A stretch of 64,000 nt of DNA from Stappia sp. (GCF_040110915.1 NZ_CP157793.1:384939-448938); one strand, 5' to 3'. Numbered from the stretch's first letter, positions 1 through 10,221 are shown. Numbers and translations are program-made. Notes: generated by a model from the letters alone, not told the origin.

Positions 1-195
1 GTCGGGCCCGCTCGCCGGCCCGCAATGCGGTTAACAACAGCGCCGAGGCGTCGTATCCTTGACTGCTTCGCGCGAGCGCGGCGCGCCATGCGGGCGCAAC
101 GCCCCTGCGTCCCGCGTTCGCGAGGCGGAAGGGAAAGCATGCAGGACGAGGCATGCGGGACAAGCGGGCAGGACGATGCAGGCAGGACGAGGCCG

Positions 196-795
196 ATGCG
201 GAACATGAGAACCCGGGGCGACGATCTGACGGGGCAGTTTCTGATCGCCATGCCGCAGATGGCGGACGACCGCTTCGCCCAGGCGGTGATCTACGTGTGC
301 TCGCATACCAGCGACGGGGCGATGGGCATCATCGTGAACCAGACCGCGCCCAACCTGTCCTTTCCCGATCTGCTGCGCCAGCTCGACCTCATCCCCGAGG
401 ACGCCGATATCGTGCTTCCCGGTCTGGCGCGCCGCATGCGGGTGCATCGCGGCGGCCCTGTGGAGACCGGACGCGGCTTCGTGCTGCATTCGCGCGACTT
501 CGTGCTCGACAGCTCAACGCTGGTGATCGACGACGGCATCTGCCTGACGGCGACGCTCGACATCCTGCGCGCCATCGCGGAGGGGCGCGGCCCCGCCCAG
601 GCGATGCTGGCGCTCGGCTACGCGGGGTGGGGCGCCGGTCAGCTGGAGACCGAAATCCAGGAAAACGGCTGGATCACCGGCCCGGCCGATGCCGACATCA
701 TCTTCGATACCGCGATCGACAGCAAATGGGACCGGGCGCTCGCGACGCTGGGCATCAGCCCCGGCAGCCTGTCGAGCGAGGCCGGCCACGCCTGA
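196..795 (+). CDS. yqgE: YqgE/AlgH (UPF0301) family protein
   Basis: Conserved bacterial protein of the UPF0301/AlgH family; its biochemical role is not settled. The N-terminal motif [10 protein letters not shown] (about residues 13-22) and the later [14 protein letters not shown] stretch are hallmarks of the family. An open frame extends upstream to position 25, but that part reads as low-complexity Arg-rich sequence. I take the ATG at 196 because AGGACGAGG lies just upstream and the resulting 199 residues fit the usual family length; ATG 205 is possible. It stands alone, followed by a 324-bp gap before thrC. Confidence 0.9.
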   Translation: MRNMRTRGDDLTGQFLIAMPQMADDRFAQAVIYVCSHTSDGAMGIIVNQTAPNLSFPDLLRQLDLIPEDADIVLPGLARRMRVHRGGPVETGRGFVLHSRDFVLDSSTLVIDDGICLTATLDILRAIAEGRGPAQAMLALGYAGWGAGQLETEIQENGWITGPADADIIFDTAIDSKWDRALATLGISPGSLSSEAGHA

Positions 796-1119
796 CGCGG
801 CCGACGATGCGTCGCGCCCCGGCGCAGGCGGCGTGCGGCGTGCAACCGTGTCGCGCTTGCCCGCGTTCGGGCAGGGCGATAGGGTGCGCGATGATTTCGC
901 GCCCGGGGGCTGGCGCGCACCGCCCGGGCGTCGCCGCCCCGGGCCCGCGTGCAGCCCGGCCGGAGCGGGGACGAACGCAGGACACGGCCCGATCCCGGAC
1001 CAGCCCGACCCCGGATCGGTCCAACCCCGGATCGGTTCGGGCCGCGACGGGCAAAAGCGCTCCCGGGCGGCGCGGACATTGTTCAGGGCGCGGGTTTTGA
1101 CAGGAAGGACATCGCCACC
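796..1119. other. Intergenic gap before thrC with a short direct repeat
   Basis: No gene is supported here. Open frames crossing the gap are shadows of the GC-rich sequence. The 13-bp string ACCCCGGATCGGT occurs at 1008-1020 and again at 1024-1036 (period 16), inside a stretch rich in GATCC/GGATC that can fold on itself. The AGGAAGGAC ribosome binding site of thrC is at 1102-1110. Confidence 0.5.
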
Positions 1120-2529
1120 GTGAAATATGTGAGTACGAGGGGCGAGGCGCCGGAGCTTGGGTTTTCCGACGTGCTCCTCACCGGCCTTGCGGCCGATGGC
1201 GGCCTGTATGTGCCCCGTGACTGGCCGGACCTGTCGCACGCGCAGATCGCGGATCTGGCCGGCCGCTCCTATGCGGAGATCGCCGAGGCGGTAATCGCCC
1301 CCTTCGTCGGCGACGACATCCCGCGCCCGAAGCTCCGGGCGATGATCGACGAGGCCTATGCCGGCTTCCGTCATCCGGCGGTGACCCCGCTCGTGCAGAT
1401 CGCGCCGAACCGCTTCGTGCTGGAGCTGTTCCATGGCCCCACGCTGGCCTTCAAGGACGTGGCGATGCAGCTGCTCGGCCGGCTGATGGATCACGTGCTG
1501 ACCGAGCGCAACCAGCGCGCGACCATCGTCGGCGCCACCTCCGGCGACACCGGCGGCGCGGCCATCGAGGCGTTTCGCGGGCGCGCGCGCACCGACATCT
1601 TCATCCTTTATCCGCACGGCCGCGTGTCGGACGTGCAGCGCCGGCAGATGACCACGCCGGGCGAGGACAACGTCCACACGCTCGCCGTGGAGGGCAATTT
1701 CGACGATTGCCAGACCATCCTGAAGGGGATGTTCACCCATCCCGCCTTCCGCGACCGCGTGGGGCTCGCCGGCGTCAATTCGATCAACTGGGCGCGCATC
1801 GTCGCGCAGGTGGTGTACTACTTCGTGGCCGGCACGGCGCTCGGCGCGCCGCATCGTCCCGTGTCCTTCACCGTGCCGACCGGCAACTTCGGCGACATCT
1901 TCGCCGGTTATGTCGCAAAGCGCATGGGCCTGCCGATCGACCGGCTGGTGATCGCCACCAATTCCAACGACATCCTGACGCGCACGCTGGAACAGGGCGC
2001 CTATGAGACGCGCGCCGTCCAGCCGACGATCTCGCCGTCGATGGATATCCAGATCTCGTCGAACTTCGAAAGGCTGCTGTTTTCGGCGCATGATCGCGAC
2101 GCCGGCGCGGTGCGCCGGCTGATGGAGCGGCTGCGCCAGTCGGGCGGTTTCGCGCTCGAGGCCGGTCCGCTTGGCGAGATCCGGCGCGATTTCGACGCCG
2201 GACGGGCGGACGAGGCGGCGACCGCCGAGTCGATCGCGCGGACCCTGCGCGAGACCGGCTATCTGCTCGATCCGCACACGGCGATCGGCGTGCATGTGGC
2301 CGAGGCGCGGGGCGAGACCGCCTCGCCCATGGTGGTGCTCGCCACGGCCCATCCGGCCAAGTTCCCGGATGCGGTGGAGCGGGCGAGCGGGACCTATCCC
2401 GACTTGCCGCCGGCACTGCGGCCGATGATGGAGGCGCCCGAACGCTTCACGCCGATGCCGGCCGACCGCTCGCGGATCGAGCAGCACATTCTCGAGACCG
2501 CCCGCGCGGTCGATCTGGAGGTCGGCTGA
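1120..2529 (+). CDS. thrC: Threonine synthase
   Basis: Converts O-phospho-L-homoserine to L-threonine in the cytoplasm with pyridoxal phosphate; last step of threonine synthesis. The N-terminal TRGEAPELGFSDVLLTGL is typical of the long (ThrC2-like) form. HGPTLAFKD carries the PLP lysine (Lys112), and GATSGDTGGAA (138-148) is the phosphate-binding loop. The 469 residues fit this class. The start is a GTG preceded by AGGAAGGAC; the open frame reaches further upstream but without family sequence. The stop overlaps the start of the peptidase gene (TGATG), so the two are probably translationally coupled. Homoserine kinase (thrB) lies 5.5 kb downstream on the other strand. Confidence 0.96.
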   Translation: MKYVSTRGEAPELGFSDVLLTGLAADGGLYVPRDWPDLSHAQIADLAGRSYAEIAEAVIAPFVGDDIPRPKLRAMIDEAYAGFRHPAVTPLVQIAPNRFVLELFHGPTLAFKDVAMQLLGRLMDHVLTERNQRATIVGATSGDTGGAAIEAFRGRARTDIFILYPHGRVSDVQRRQMTTPGEDNVHTLAVEGNFDDCQTILKGMFTHPAFRDRVGLAGVNSINWARIVAQVVYYFVAGTALGAPHRPVSFTVPTGNFGDIFAGYVAKRMGLPIDRLVIATNSNDILTRTLEQGAYETRAVQPTISPSMDIQISSNFERLLFSAHDRDAGAVRRLMERLRQSGGFALEAGPLGEIRRDFDAGRADEAATAESIARTLRETGYLLDPHTAIGVHVAEARGETASPMVVLATAHPAKFPDAVERASGTYPDLPPALRPMMEAPERFTPMPADRSRIEQHILETARAVDLEVG

Positions 2530-3818
2530 TGAGCGTGCGCGTAAGCCGTCTCGAAAATGGTCTGCGGGTGGTGACCGACACCATGCCGCATCTGCGCACC
2601 GCGGCGCTCGGCGTGTGGGTCGAGGCCGGGTCGCGGTCGGAAACGGCGGAGCAGAACGGCATCACCCATCTGCTCGAGCACATGGCCTTCAAGGGAACGG
2701 CAAAGCGCAGCGCCAGCCAGATCGCCGAGGAGATCGAGGCGGTCGGCGGGGAACTCAACGCGGCGACCAGCGTCGAGCACACCAATTACCACGCCCGCGT
2801 GCTCGCCGAGGACGTGCCGCTGGCGGTGGAACTGATCGCCGACATCCTGCAGCACTCCACCTTCGACGCGCAGGAACTGGCCCGCGAGAAGCACGTGATC
2901 CTGCAGGAGATCGGCGCGGCGCATGACACGCCGGACGACAAGGTGTTCGACCAGTTCCAGGAAACGGCCTGGGCGAACCAGTCCATCGGCCGGCCGATCC
3001 TCGGCACCCGCGACACGGTGATGAGCTTCACGCCCGACGATCTCAGGGGGTATCTGGCGCGCCATTACCGGGCCGACAGCATGATCCTGTCGGCGGCCGG
3101 CGCGGTCGATCACGACACGATGGTCGAGTTGGCGCGCGCGCATTTCGCCGATCTGCCGTCGGCGCCCTCGCCGGCGCTGGCGCCGGCCCGCTACACCGGC
3201 GGGACCGGGCGTCTGGAGCGCGACCTGATGGAGGTCCAGCTCGTCCTCGGTTTCGAGGGGCAGCCCTACAAGGCGGCCGACTATTATGCCATCCAGGTGC
3301 TGGCCTCGGTGATGGGCGGGGGCATGTCGTCGCGTCTGTTCCAGGAGATCCGCGAGCGCCGCGGCCTGTGCTATGCGATCTACGCCTTCCACTGGGCGTT
3401 TCGCGACACCGGTGTCTTCGCCATTCACGCGGCGACGGGCGAGGAGGACATCGACGAGCTGTTCCCCGTGCTGGTGGACGAGGTGCACGCCGCGGCGGAG
3501 CGGATCGCCCAGGCCGATCTCGACCGGGCGAAGGCCCAGATTCGGGCCGGGCTGATGATGTCGCTGGAAAGCCCGGCGGCGCGGGCCGGCCAGATCGCCC
3601 GCCAGATGATGATCCACGACCACGTTCTGTCGCTCGACGAGATCCAGACCAGGATCGACGCCGTGACGCTCGATTGCCTGCGCCGCGTTGCGGGCAAGAC
3701 CTTTGGCGGCGCGCCGACGCTGTCGACCGTCGGTCCGGCCGGCGTGCGGCTGACCGCCGAGGATGTCGCCGCCCGTCTCGACCCGCCGACCGGTGCGGCG
3801 CGGGCCGTCGGCGCGTGA
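2529..3818 (+). CDS. M16 family zinc metallopeptidase (mitochondrial-processing-peptidase-like)
   Basis: Soluble zinc peptidase of the pitrilysin/MPP family. The inverted zinc motif HLLEH is at residues 47-51 (His47, Glu50 catalytic, His51), and the third ligand, Glu127, sits 76 residues later in the HVILQEI segment, as the family requires. The second half holds the usual inactive repeat. At 429 residues it matches the single-chain PepR/MPP-beta-like proteins found after thrC in many Rhizobiales. No signal peptide is visible. It overlaps thrC by one base and is followed after 19 bp by an acetyltransferase gene. The natural substrate is unknown. Confidence 0.93.
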   Translation: MSVRVSRLENGLRVVTDTMPHLRTAALGVWVEAGSRSETAEQNGITHLLEHMAFKGTAKRSASQIAEEIEAVGGELNAATSVEHTNYHARVLAEDVPLAVELIADILQHSTFDAQELAREKHVILQEIGAAHDTPDDKVFDQFQETAWANQSIGRPILGTRDTVMSFTPDDLRGYLARHYRADSMILSAAGAVDHDTMVELARAHFADLPSAPSPALAPARYTGGTGRLERDLMEVQLVLGFEGQPYKAADYYAIQVLASVMGGGMSSRLFQEIRERRGLCYAIYAFHWAFRDTGVFAIHAATGEEDIDELFPVLVDEVHAAAERIAQADLDRAKAQIRAGLMMSLESPAARAGQIARQMMIHDHVLSLDEIQTRIDAVTLDCLRRVAGKTFGGAPTLSTVGPAGVRLTAEDVAARLDPPTGAARAVGA

Positions 3819-3837
3819 CAGCCGCACGGAGGGCGCG

Positions 3838-4536
3838 ATGTCGTTCCTGCGCGGTCTTGCAAGCCCGGAAACGACGCGGAGCCTGACGGGCGAAAGCGTC
3901 CACCTGCGCGCGCCCCTGCCGCAGGACTATGCGGCCTGGGCGGCCTTGCGCGCGCAAAGCCGGACGTTTCTTCAGCCCTGGGAACCGCTTTGGGCGCGCG
4001 ACGAGCTCACCCGCTCCGCCTTTCGCCGGCGGTTGCGCCGCTATCAGCGGGAGATGCGCGCCGACAAGGCCTATCCCTTCTTCGTCTTCCGCGCCGAAGA
4101 CGATGTGCTGCTGGGCGGGGCGACGCTGTCGAACGTGCGGCGCGGGGTCGCCCAGACGTGTTCGCTCGGCTACTGGATGGGCGCGCCTTTCGCCGGTCAG
4201 GGCTACATGAGCGCGGCGGTGCGCACGCTGCTGACCTTCGCCTTCGCCGAGCTGCGGCTGCACCGGGTCGAGGCCGCCTGCCTGCCGCACAATGCCGCGT
4301 CCCGACGGCTGCTGGAAAAGCTCGGGTTTCAGGCGGAGGGCTGCGCGCGGCGCTACCTGCGCATCGCGGGCGAGTGGCAGGATCATCTGCTGTTCGCGCG
4401 GCTGTCGAGCGATCCCGACGTGAGGCGCGAGGGCGGGGCCGACATCCATGAGGTGCGCGGGACCGCGACAGCGGGAGACGACACGGTCTGGCGGCCGGAA
4501 CTCCCGGGCGCCCCCGCCCGGAATGAAACCTTGTGA
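3838..4536 (+). CDS. GNAT family N-acetyltransferase (RimJ/RimL-like)
   Basis: Acetyl-CoA dependent N-acetyltransferase of the Acetyltransf_3 group, related to RimJ, which acetylates ribosomal protein S5. Visible signs are the opening VHLRAPLPQDYAAW, the acetyl-CoA loop AGQGYM (119-124) after GYWMG, and NAASRRLLEKLGF before EWQDHLLFARL. The 232 residues run slightly past the core with a Gly/Pro-rich tail. I choose the ATG at 3838, preceded by CGGAGGGCGCG, over the longer frame that begins inside the peptidase gene. The substrate in this organism is inferred from family only. Confidence 0.88.
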   Translation: MSFLRGLASPETTRSLTGESVHLRAPLPQDYAAWAALRAQSRTFLQPWEPLWARDELTRSAFRRRLRRYQREMRADKAYPFFVFRAEDDVLLGGATLSNVRRGVAQTCSLGYWMGAPFAGQGYMSAAVRTLLTFAFAELRLHRVEAACLPHNAASRRLLEKLGFQAEGCARRYLRIAGEWQDHLLFARLSSDPDVRREGGADIHEVRGTATAGDDTVWRPELPGAPARNETL

Positions 4537-4591
4537 GATGCGGCGGATGCCGATATGTGTCCGCGAGCCTTGCAGGATCGAAAGTCGACAG

Positions 4592-7480
4592 GTGGTTCGG
4601 TTGCGTTTTGTGAAGATCGTCCTTCTCGCGCTGGCGGCGTGGTTCGTGGCGCTTGCGCCCGCCGCGGCGCTGGAAGCCGTCGAGGTCGCGGCCGATGCGG
4701 ACGCCATCGACCTGACGTCGGCGGTCGACATCTATGCCGAGACCGGCCCGAGCCTCCAGGTCTCCACGGCGCCCGGCGCCGACGGCATCGTGCGCCGCAT
4801 CGAGGTGAACTCCCGCGATGACGAAAACACGAGCTGGGCGGTGTTCGCGCTGTCGAATCCCGGTGACGAGCAGATCGACCGGCTGATCGTCGCGCCCTAT
4901 TTCCAGCTCGTCGGCTCGCGCGTCATCTGGCCGGATCTCGGCTCCTCGCGCATCGCCTCGATCACCCCGAGCCAGGGCATCGCGCCGGAGCGCCAGTCGA
5001 GCCAGGAGGCCGACGTCTTCCTCGTCACGCTCGATCCGGGGGCGGTCGTCACCTATGTCGTCGAGCTCAGCACGCCGAACCTGCCGCAGATCCGCCTGTG
5101 GGAGCCCGACGTCTACAAGGACACGGTCAACGCCTACACGCTCTATCGCGGCATCATCCTCGGCATCTCCGGCCTGCTGGCGGTGTTCCTGACCATCCTC
5201 TTCGTGGTCAAGGGCACGGTGATGTTCCCGGCGACCGCCGTGCTGGCCTGGTCGGTGCTGGCCTATCTCACCATCGACTTCGGCTTCTGGAACAAGGTGT
5301 TGCAGATCACGCCGGGCGACGAGCAGCTCTATCGCGCAAGCGCGGAAGTGGCGCTCGCGGCGAGCCTGATCATCTTTCTCTACGCCTATCTGAACCTCAA
5401 CCGCTGGCACATCCGCTACAGCCACCTGCTGCTCGGCACGCTCGTGCTGGTGCTCGGGCTTCTCGGGGTGGCGGTCTGGGACCCGGCCGTCGCCGCCGGC
5501 ATCGCGCGCATCTCGCTCGGCATCATCGCCGTGCTCGGCTTCGCGGTGATCGTCGCGCTGACGGCGCAGGGCTACGACCGGGCGATCATGCTGGTACCGA
5601 CCTGGGTGCTGCTCCTGTCCTGGCTCATCGGCGCGGCGATGACGGTGACGGGCGCGCTCGCCAACGACATCGTGCAGCCGGCGCTGGCCGGCGGGCTGGT
5701 GCTGGTGGTTCTTCTGATCGGCTTCACGGTGATGCAGCATGCCTTCGCCGGCGGCGCCATCGCGCAGGGGCTGATCTCCGACGTCGAGCGGCGGGCGCTG
5801 GCGCTCACCGGCTGCGGCGACATCATCTGGGACTGGGACGTCGACCGCGACCGCATCTCCACCGGCAACGAGGTGGAGGAGCTTCTGGGCATCAAGCACG
5901 GGCTGCTGGAAGGCCCGGCGCGCGACTGGCTGGACATTCTCCATCCCCAGGACCGCGACAGCTTCCGCGCCACGCTCGACGCGGTGATCGACCAGCGGCG
6001 CGGCCGGATCACGCAGGCCTTCCGTCTGCGCGCCGAGGACGGGCACTTCCGCTGGTTCCGCCTGCGCGCCCGACCCATCGTCGGCTCCGACGGCGAGGTG
6101 ATCCGCTGTGTCGGCACGCTGCTCGACGTGACCGAGCAGAAGGTCACCGAGGAACGGCTGCTGCACGACGCGGTGCATGACAATCTGACGGGCCTCGCCA
6201 ACCGCGAGTTGTTCCTCGACCGGCTGCAGGGCGCGCTGGCGCGCGCGCGCGCCGAGGGGCTGGCGCGGCCGTCGGTGATCATGATCGATCTCGACCGCTT
6301 CAAGCAGGTCAATGATTCGCTCGGGCTGTCGGCCGGCGACAGCATTCTGCTCACCATCGCGCGGCGCGTGTCGCGGCAGCTCAAGCCGCAGGACGCACTG
6401 GCCCGGCTGAGCGCCGACACCTACGGCCTGATGCTCCTGTCGGAGCAATCCGCCGATCGGGTCGCCGCCTTCGCCGACGCCGTGCGCCGGGCGCTGCGCT
6501 CGCCGATCACCTTCGGCGATCAGGAAGTGCTGCTCACCGCCTCCGTCGGCATCTCGCTCTATGAGGACAATCAGGCCAATGTCTCGGCGCAGGACCTGAT
6601 GCGCGAGGCGGATGTGGCCATGAACCACGCCAAGCGCATGGGCGGCGACCGGGTCGAGGTCTATCGGCCGACGCTTCAGACGGTCGGCGCCACCCGGGTG
6701 GAGCTCGAGGCCGATCTGCGCAAGGCGCTCAAGACCGACGGCATCTCCGTCTACTTCCAGCCGATCGTCCGCCTCGGCGACCGCTCCATCGCCGGCTTCG
6801 AGGTGCTGGCGCGCTGGAAGCATCCGCGTCGCGGCGCGATTTCGCCGGTCGAGTTCATTCCCATCGCCGAACAGTCCGGCCTTATCAACGAACTCGGCCT
6901 CTACATGCTCGATCGCGGCGCCCGGCAACTCGCCGAATGGCAGGAGCGCTTCCGGGTTCCGATCCCGCATTTCGTCAGTGTGAACATCTCCTCGCTGCAG
7001 CTGCTGCGCCACGATCTCATCAACGACGTGAAGCAGGTCCTGGCGCGCTCCTCGCTGGCGCCGGGCACGCTGAAGCTGGAACTCACCGAATCCGTGGTCA
7101 TGGCCAATCCCGAATATGCCGCCCGCATGCTGGAGCGGCTGCGGGCGCTCGGCGCCGGCCTGTCGCTGGACGATTTCGGCACCGGCTATTCGAGCCTCAG
7201 CTACCTGCAGCGCTTCCGCTTCGACACGATCAAGGTGGACCAGTCCTTCGTGCGGCCGAACGGGCGCAGCGCCCGGCCGGTCATCCTGCGCTCCATCGTG
7301 GCGCTCGGGCACGATCTGGGCATGCAGGTGGTGGCGGAAGGGGCGGAGTCGGAATCCGACGCCCTCGAGTTGCATCAGCTGGGCTGCGAGTTCGCGCAGG
7401 GCTTTCTGTTCGGTCAGCCGATGGATGCGGCGGAAGCGACCAAGCTGCTCGAGGCGGAAATGGCGGCGCTCAGGGCCTGA
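4592..7480 (+). CDS. Membrane sensor with PAS, degenerate GGDEF and EAL domains (c-di-GMP phosphodiesterase candidate)
   Basis: Likely cyclic-di-GMP phosphodiesterase of the inner membrane. Order of parts: a signal peptide ending near PAAALEA; a periplasmic domain to about residue 180; a block of about seven hydrophobic segments (185-385) resembling 7TMR-DISM sensors; a PAS/PAC region (395-515); GGDEF (525-690); EAL (713-956). The GGDEF site reads SADTY, so cyclase activity is probably lost. The EAL part keeps EVLARW, ELTES, DDFGTGYSSL, KVDQSF, VAEGAE and QGFLFGQP, so it looks catalytic. The start is uncertain: GTG 4592 puts the signal peptide at the N-terminus, while ATG 4538 would abut the preceding stop. 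The signal it senses is unknown. Confidence 0.9.
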   Translation: MVRLRFVKIVLLALAAWFVALAPAAALEAVEVAADADAIDLTSAVDIYAETGPSLQVSTAPGADGIVRRIEVNSRDDENTSWAVFALSNPGDEQIDRLIVAPYFQLVGSRVIWPDLGSSRIASITPSQGIAPERQSSQEADVFLVTLDPGAVVTYVVELSTPNLPQIRLWEPDVYKDTVNAYTLYRGIILGISGLLAVFLTILFVVKGTVMFPATAVLAWSVLAYLTIDFGFWNKVLQITPGDEQLYRASAEVALAASLIIFLYAYLNLNRWHIRYSHLLLGTLVLVLGLLGVAVWDPAVAAGIARISLGIIAVLGFAVIVALTAQGYDRAIMLVPTWVLLLSWLIGAAMTVTGALANDIVQPALAGGLVLVVLLIGFTVMQHAFAGGAIAQGLISDVERRALALTGCGDIIWDWDVDRDRISTGNEVEELLGIKHGLLEGPARDWLDILHPQDRDSFRATLDAVIDQRRGRITQAFRLRAEDGHFRWFRLRARPIVGSDGEVIRCVGTLLDVTEQKVTEERLLHDAVHDNLTGLANRELFLDRLQGALARARAEGLARPSVIMIDLDRFKQVNDSLGLSAGDSILLTIARRVSRQLKPQDALARLSADTYGLMLLSEQSADRVAAFADAVRRALRSPITFGDQEVLLTASVGISLYEDNQANVSAQDLMREADVAMNHAKRMGGDRVEVYRPTLQTVGATRVELEADLRKALKTDGISVYFQPIVRLGDRSIAGFEVLARWKHPRRGAISPVEFIPIAEQSGLINELGLYMLDRGARQLAEWQERFRVPIPHFVSVNISSLQLLRHDLINDVKQVLARSSLAPGTLKLELTESVVMANPEYAARMLERLRALGAGLSLDDFGTGYSSLSYLQRFRFDTIKVDQSFVRPNGRSARPVILRSIVALGHDLGMQVVAEGAESESDALELHQLGCEFAQGFLFGQPMDAAEATKLLEAEMAALRA

Positions 7481-7541
7481 TCCGCGCGCGCGGCGGCGGA
7501 AGAGCGGCCGCATGCGCCAAGGACCTATGGCGTGAAAATGC

Positions 7542-8024
7542 CTAGGACTTGAACGGCGCCATTCCGGCGCGCGCCAGCGCATCGGCGCGCTCGTTCTCGT
7601 CGTGACCGGCGTGGCCCTTCACCCAGTGCCAGGTCACGTCGTGGCGTCGGCGCGCTTCGTCGAGACGCTTCCACAGATCGGCGTTCTTGACCGGCTTCTT
7701 GTCGGCGGTGCGCCAGTCGTTGCGCTTCCAGTTGTGGAGCCACTGGGTGATGCCGTTCTTCACGTAGGTGCTGTCGGTGTGAAGATCGACCGCACAGGGG
7801 CGCTTGAGGGCGTCGAGCGCCTCGATGGCGGCGGTCAACTCCATGCGGTTGTTGGTGGTCTCCGCCGCGCCGCCGCACAGTTCCTTCTCGTGCGCCCCGA
7901 AGCGCAGCAGCGCGCCCCAGCCGCCCGGGCCCGGATTGCCCGAACAGGCGCCGTCGGTGAAGACCTCGACGCGCGACGCGGGCGCTGGCGCGGGGGATGC
8001 GGTGGTCGTATCGGTGTCGCTCAC
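7542..8024 (-). CDS. rnhA: Ribonuclease HI
   Basis: Cuts the RNA strand of RNA-DNA hybrids. The four acidic catalytic residues are present: Asp24 ([11 protein letters not shown]), Glu62 ([11 protein letters not shown]), Asp84 (HTDSTYV) and Asp148 (ENERADALA), plus the basic-handle motif HVKGHAG-like HWVKGHAGH. At 160 residues it has the usual bacterial length. The GTG start overlaps the thrB stop in a GTGA, so it is the last gene of the ispH-thrB-rnhA operon; thrB-rnhA pairing is common in alphaproteobacteria. A second, unrelated RNase H (rnhB) is at 30.6 kb. Confidence 0.96.
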   Translation of the reverse strand: MSDTDTTTASPAPAPASRVEVFTDGACSGNPGPGGWGALLRFGAHEKELCGGAAETTNNRMELTAAIEALDALKRPCAVDLHTDSTYVKNGITQWLHNWKRNDWRTADKKPVKNADLWKRLDEARRRHDVTWHWVKGHAGHDENERADALARAGMAPFKS

Positions 8025-8986
8025 GTGACGAGCCCATAGTCGGAGGCGCTGGACACGCCCTGGTGGAAGCGGAGTTTCTTGAGGTATTCCACCGGGTCCT
8101 TCGGCGTCACCAGCGCGCCTTCGGGCACGCGCAGCCAGTCGTGCAGGCGGGTGAGCAGGAAGCGCAGCGCCGCCCCGCGCGCCAGCAGCGGCAGGCTTTC
8201 GAACTCGGCATCGGTGAAGGCGCGCACGCTGCGGTATCCGTCGAGCAGCGCGCGGGCATTGGTGACGTTGAAGGCAAGATCCGGCTCGAAGCACCAGGCG
8301 TTGAGGCAGATCGCCACGTCGTAGGCGAGGGCGTCGGTGCAGGCGAAATAGAAGTCGATCAGGCCCGACAGTTCCTCGCCGATGAAGAACACATTGTCGG
8401 GAAAGAGATCGGCATGGATGACGCCGCTCGGCAGATCGCGGGGCCAGGCGCCTTCCAGGTGGTCGACCTCGCGGGCAAGCAGATCGGCGAGGCCGGGGCT
8501 GACCGTGTCCGCCTGATCGAGCGACAGGGCCAGCAGCCCCCGCCAGTGTTCGACGGAGAGCGCGTTCGCCCGGCGCATGGAAAAGTCCGAGCCGGCCAGA
8601 TGCAGCTCGGCGAGCGCGCGGCCGAGTTCGGCGCAATGCACGCGCTTCGGCCGGCGCACCCACATGCCGTCGAGAAAGGAGACGATGGCCGCCGGCCGGC
8701 CGGCGAGTTCGCCCAGCATCGCCCCGTCGCGCGCGGCAACGGGGGTGGGGCAGGAGATGCCCTTGTCGGCGAGATGACGCATCAGGTCGATGAAGAACGG
8801 CAGGTCGGCCGGATCGACGCGTTTCTCGTAGAGCGTGAGGATGAAGTAGCCGGCGCGCGTGTGCAGCAGAAAGTTCGAGTTCTCGACGCCTTCGGCGATG
8901 CCCTTGCAGGCGAGCACATCGCCGATGTCATACCCGGCGACGAACCGGGCGAGGTCCTCGTCGGACACTTCCGTGTAGACTGCCAT
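8021..8986 (-). CDS. thrB: Homoserine kinase (ThrB, kinase-fold type)
   Basis: Phosphorylates L-homoserine with ATP to give the substrate of ThrC. This is the aminoglycoside-phosphotransferase-fold homoserine kinase, not the GHMP type of E. coli. Signs are the N-terminal [20 protein letters not shown], the IHADLFPDN catalytic loop and the LIDFYFA metal-binding Asp. The 321 residues are the normal length. The ATG at 8986 is 43 bp after the ispH stop, and the 3' end overlaps rnhA by four bases. Confidence 0.95.
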   Translation of the reverse strand: MAVYTEVSDEDLARFVAGYDIGDVLACKGIAEGVENSNFLLHTRAGYFILTLYEKRVDPADLPFFIDLMRHLADKGISCPTPVAARDGAMLGELAGRPAAIVSFLDGMWVRRPKRVHCAELGRALAELHLAGSDFSMRRANALSVEHWRGLLALSLDQADTVSPGLADLLAREVDHLEGAWPRDLPSGVIHADLFPDNVFFIGEELSGLIDFYFACTDALAYDVAICLNAWCFEPDLAFNVTNARALLDGYRSVRAFTDAEFESLPLLARGAALRFLLTRLHDWLRVPEGALVTPKDPVEYLKKLRFHQGVSSASDYGLVT

Positions 8987-9029
8987 GTGATCGGGTTCTT
9001 GTTGGGGCGTCGGGCGGGCGGACGTCCGG

Positions 9030-10049
9030 TCAGGAGACGACCGGCTCCCGCAGCACGCGCGGCAGGTTGAAGGCGACGGTCTCATCCGCCGTGCGCACCG
9101 TCTCGACGGTGACGCGGTAGCGGTCGGCGAAGGCGCCGATGATTTCCTCGACCAGCACTTCCGGCGCGGAGGCGCCGGCGGTGATGCCGAGACGGGAGAG
9201 GGCGGGAAGCGCGTCCCAGGGAATGTCGGCCGCGCGCTGCACCAGGATCGCGGTCGGGCAGCCGGCCCGTTCGGCCACCTCGCGCAGGCGCTGGGAGTTC
9301 GACGAATTCGGCGCCCCGACGACGACCATCGCGTCGACCTTCGGCGCCACCGCCTTCACCGCTTCCTGCCGGTTGGTGGTGGCGTAGCAGATGTCGTCCT
9401 TGTGCGGGGCGACGATGTCGGGAAAGCGCTCCGTCAGCGTGTCGACGATTTCCTTCGTGTCGTCGACGGAGAGCGTCGTCTGCGTGATCCAGGCAAGCGG
9501 CCTGTCGCCGGTCGGCTCATAGGCGCGGGCATCGGCCACCGTTTCCACCAGCCGTACCGCGCCCTCGGGGAGTTGCCCCATGGTGCCGATCACCTCCGGA
9601 TGGCCCGCGTGACCGATCAGGATGATCTCGCGTCCGCGCCGGTGATGGATCTCGGCTTCCTTGTGCACCTTCGAGACGAGCGGGCAGGTCGCGTCGAGAT
9701 AGAACATGTTGCGCGCCTGCGCGGCCGCCGGGACGGATTTGGGCACGCCATGGGCGGAAAACACCACCGGCCGCTCGACATCCGCTTCGGGGATCTCGGT
9801 CAGTTCCTCGATGAAGACCGCGCCCTTGGTCCTCAGCCCCTCCACCACGAACTTGTTGTGCACGATTTCGTGGCGGACATAGACCGGCGCGCCGTAGCGC
9901 TCCAGCGCCAGCTCGACGATCTGCACGGCGCGGTCGACGCCGGCGCAGAATCCGCGCGGCGCGCACAGCAGCACATCGAGCGCCGGTCGCGCCGCGTCGC
10001 CGGTCGCGCGTGGTGCCTGATCCGTCGAACCCGGGGTTGTCGAAGCCAC
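9030..10049 (-). CDS. ispH: 4-hydroxy-3-methylbut-2-enyl diphosphate reductase
   Basis: Last enzyme of the MEP isoprenoid pathway, an iron-sulfur protein making IPP and DMAPP. The three cluster cysteines appear in GFCAGVDRA (Cys34), [11 protein letters not shown] and [36 protein letters not shown] and NSSNSQRL are all family blocks. The 339-residue product carries about 20 extra N-terminal residues. The GTG start follows a strong AAAGGAGG. It heads the operon with thrB and rnhA. Confidence 0.96.
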   Translation of the reverse strand: MASTTPGSTDQAPRATGDAARPALDVLLCAPRGFCAGVDRAVQIVELALERYGAPVYVRHEIVHNKFVVEGLRTKGAVFIEELTEIPEADVERPVVFSAHGVPKSVPAAAQARNMFYLDATCPLVSKVHKEAEIHHRRGREIILIGHAGHPEVIGTMGQLPEGAVRLVETVADARAYEPTGDRPLAWITQTTLSVDDTKEIVDTLTERFPDIVAPHKDDICYATTNRQEAVKAVAPKVDAMVVVGAPNSSNSQRLREVAERAGCPTAILVQRAADIPWDALPALSRLGITAGASAPEVLVEEIIGAFADRYRVTVETVRTADETVAFNLPRVLREPVVS

Positions 10050-10163
10050 CGCCGGCCTCCTTTCGTCGCTGTCCGTCGCGTCGCTGTCCGTCGTCGCTGC
10101 GCGGTCATGGTGACACTGCGCTGACGTGCCGGCAATAGAGTGACCCGCCCGGGTCGTGTCAAG

Positions 10164-10221
10164 GGTCGCGGGTGGCCAGATCGCGGGCGGCCAGATCGCG
10201 GGCGGCCAGATCGCGGGCGGG
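10164..10221. repeat. 15-bp tandem repeat, about 3.5 copies
   Basis: The unit GGCCAGATCGCGGGC repeats back to back with almost no change between ispH and the lipoprotein gene. Small open frames over it translate as simple repeats and are not genes. The period is a multiple of three but the sequence lies in no supported CDS. Confidence 0.8.

Noticed and set aside
4007..7582. An 1191-codon antisense open frame over the EAL gene
   Set aside because: Shadow of the sense gene's codon bias; composition is Arg/His/Glu-rich with no recognisable domain.
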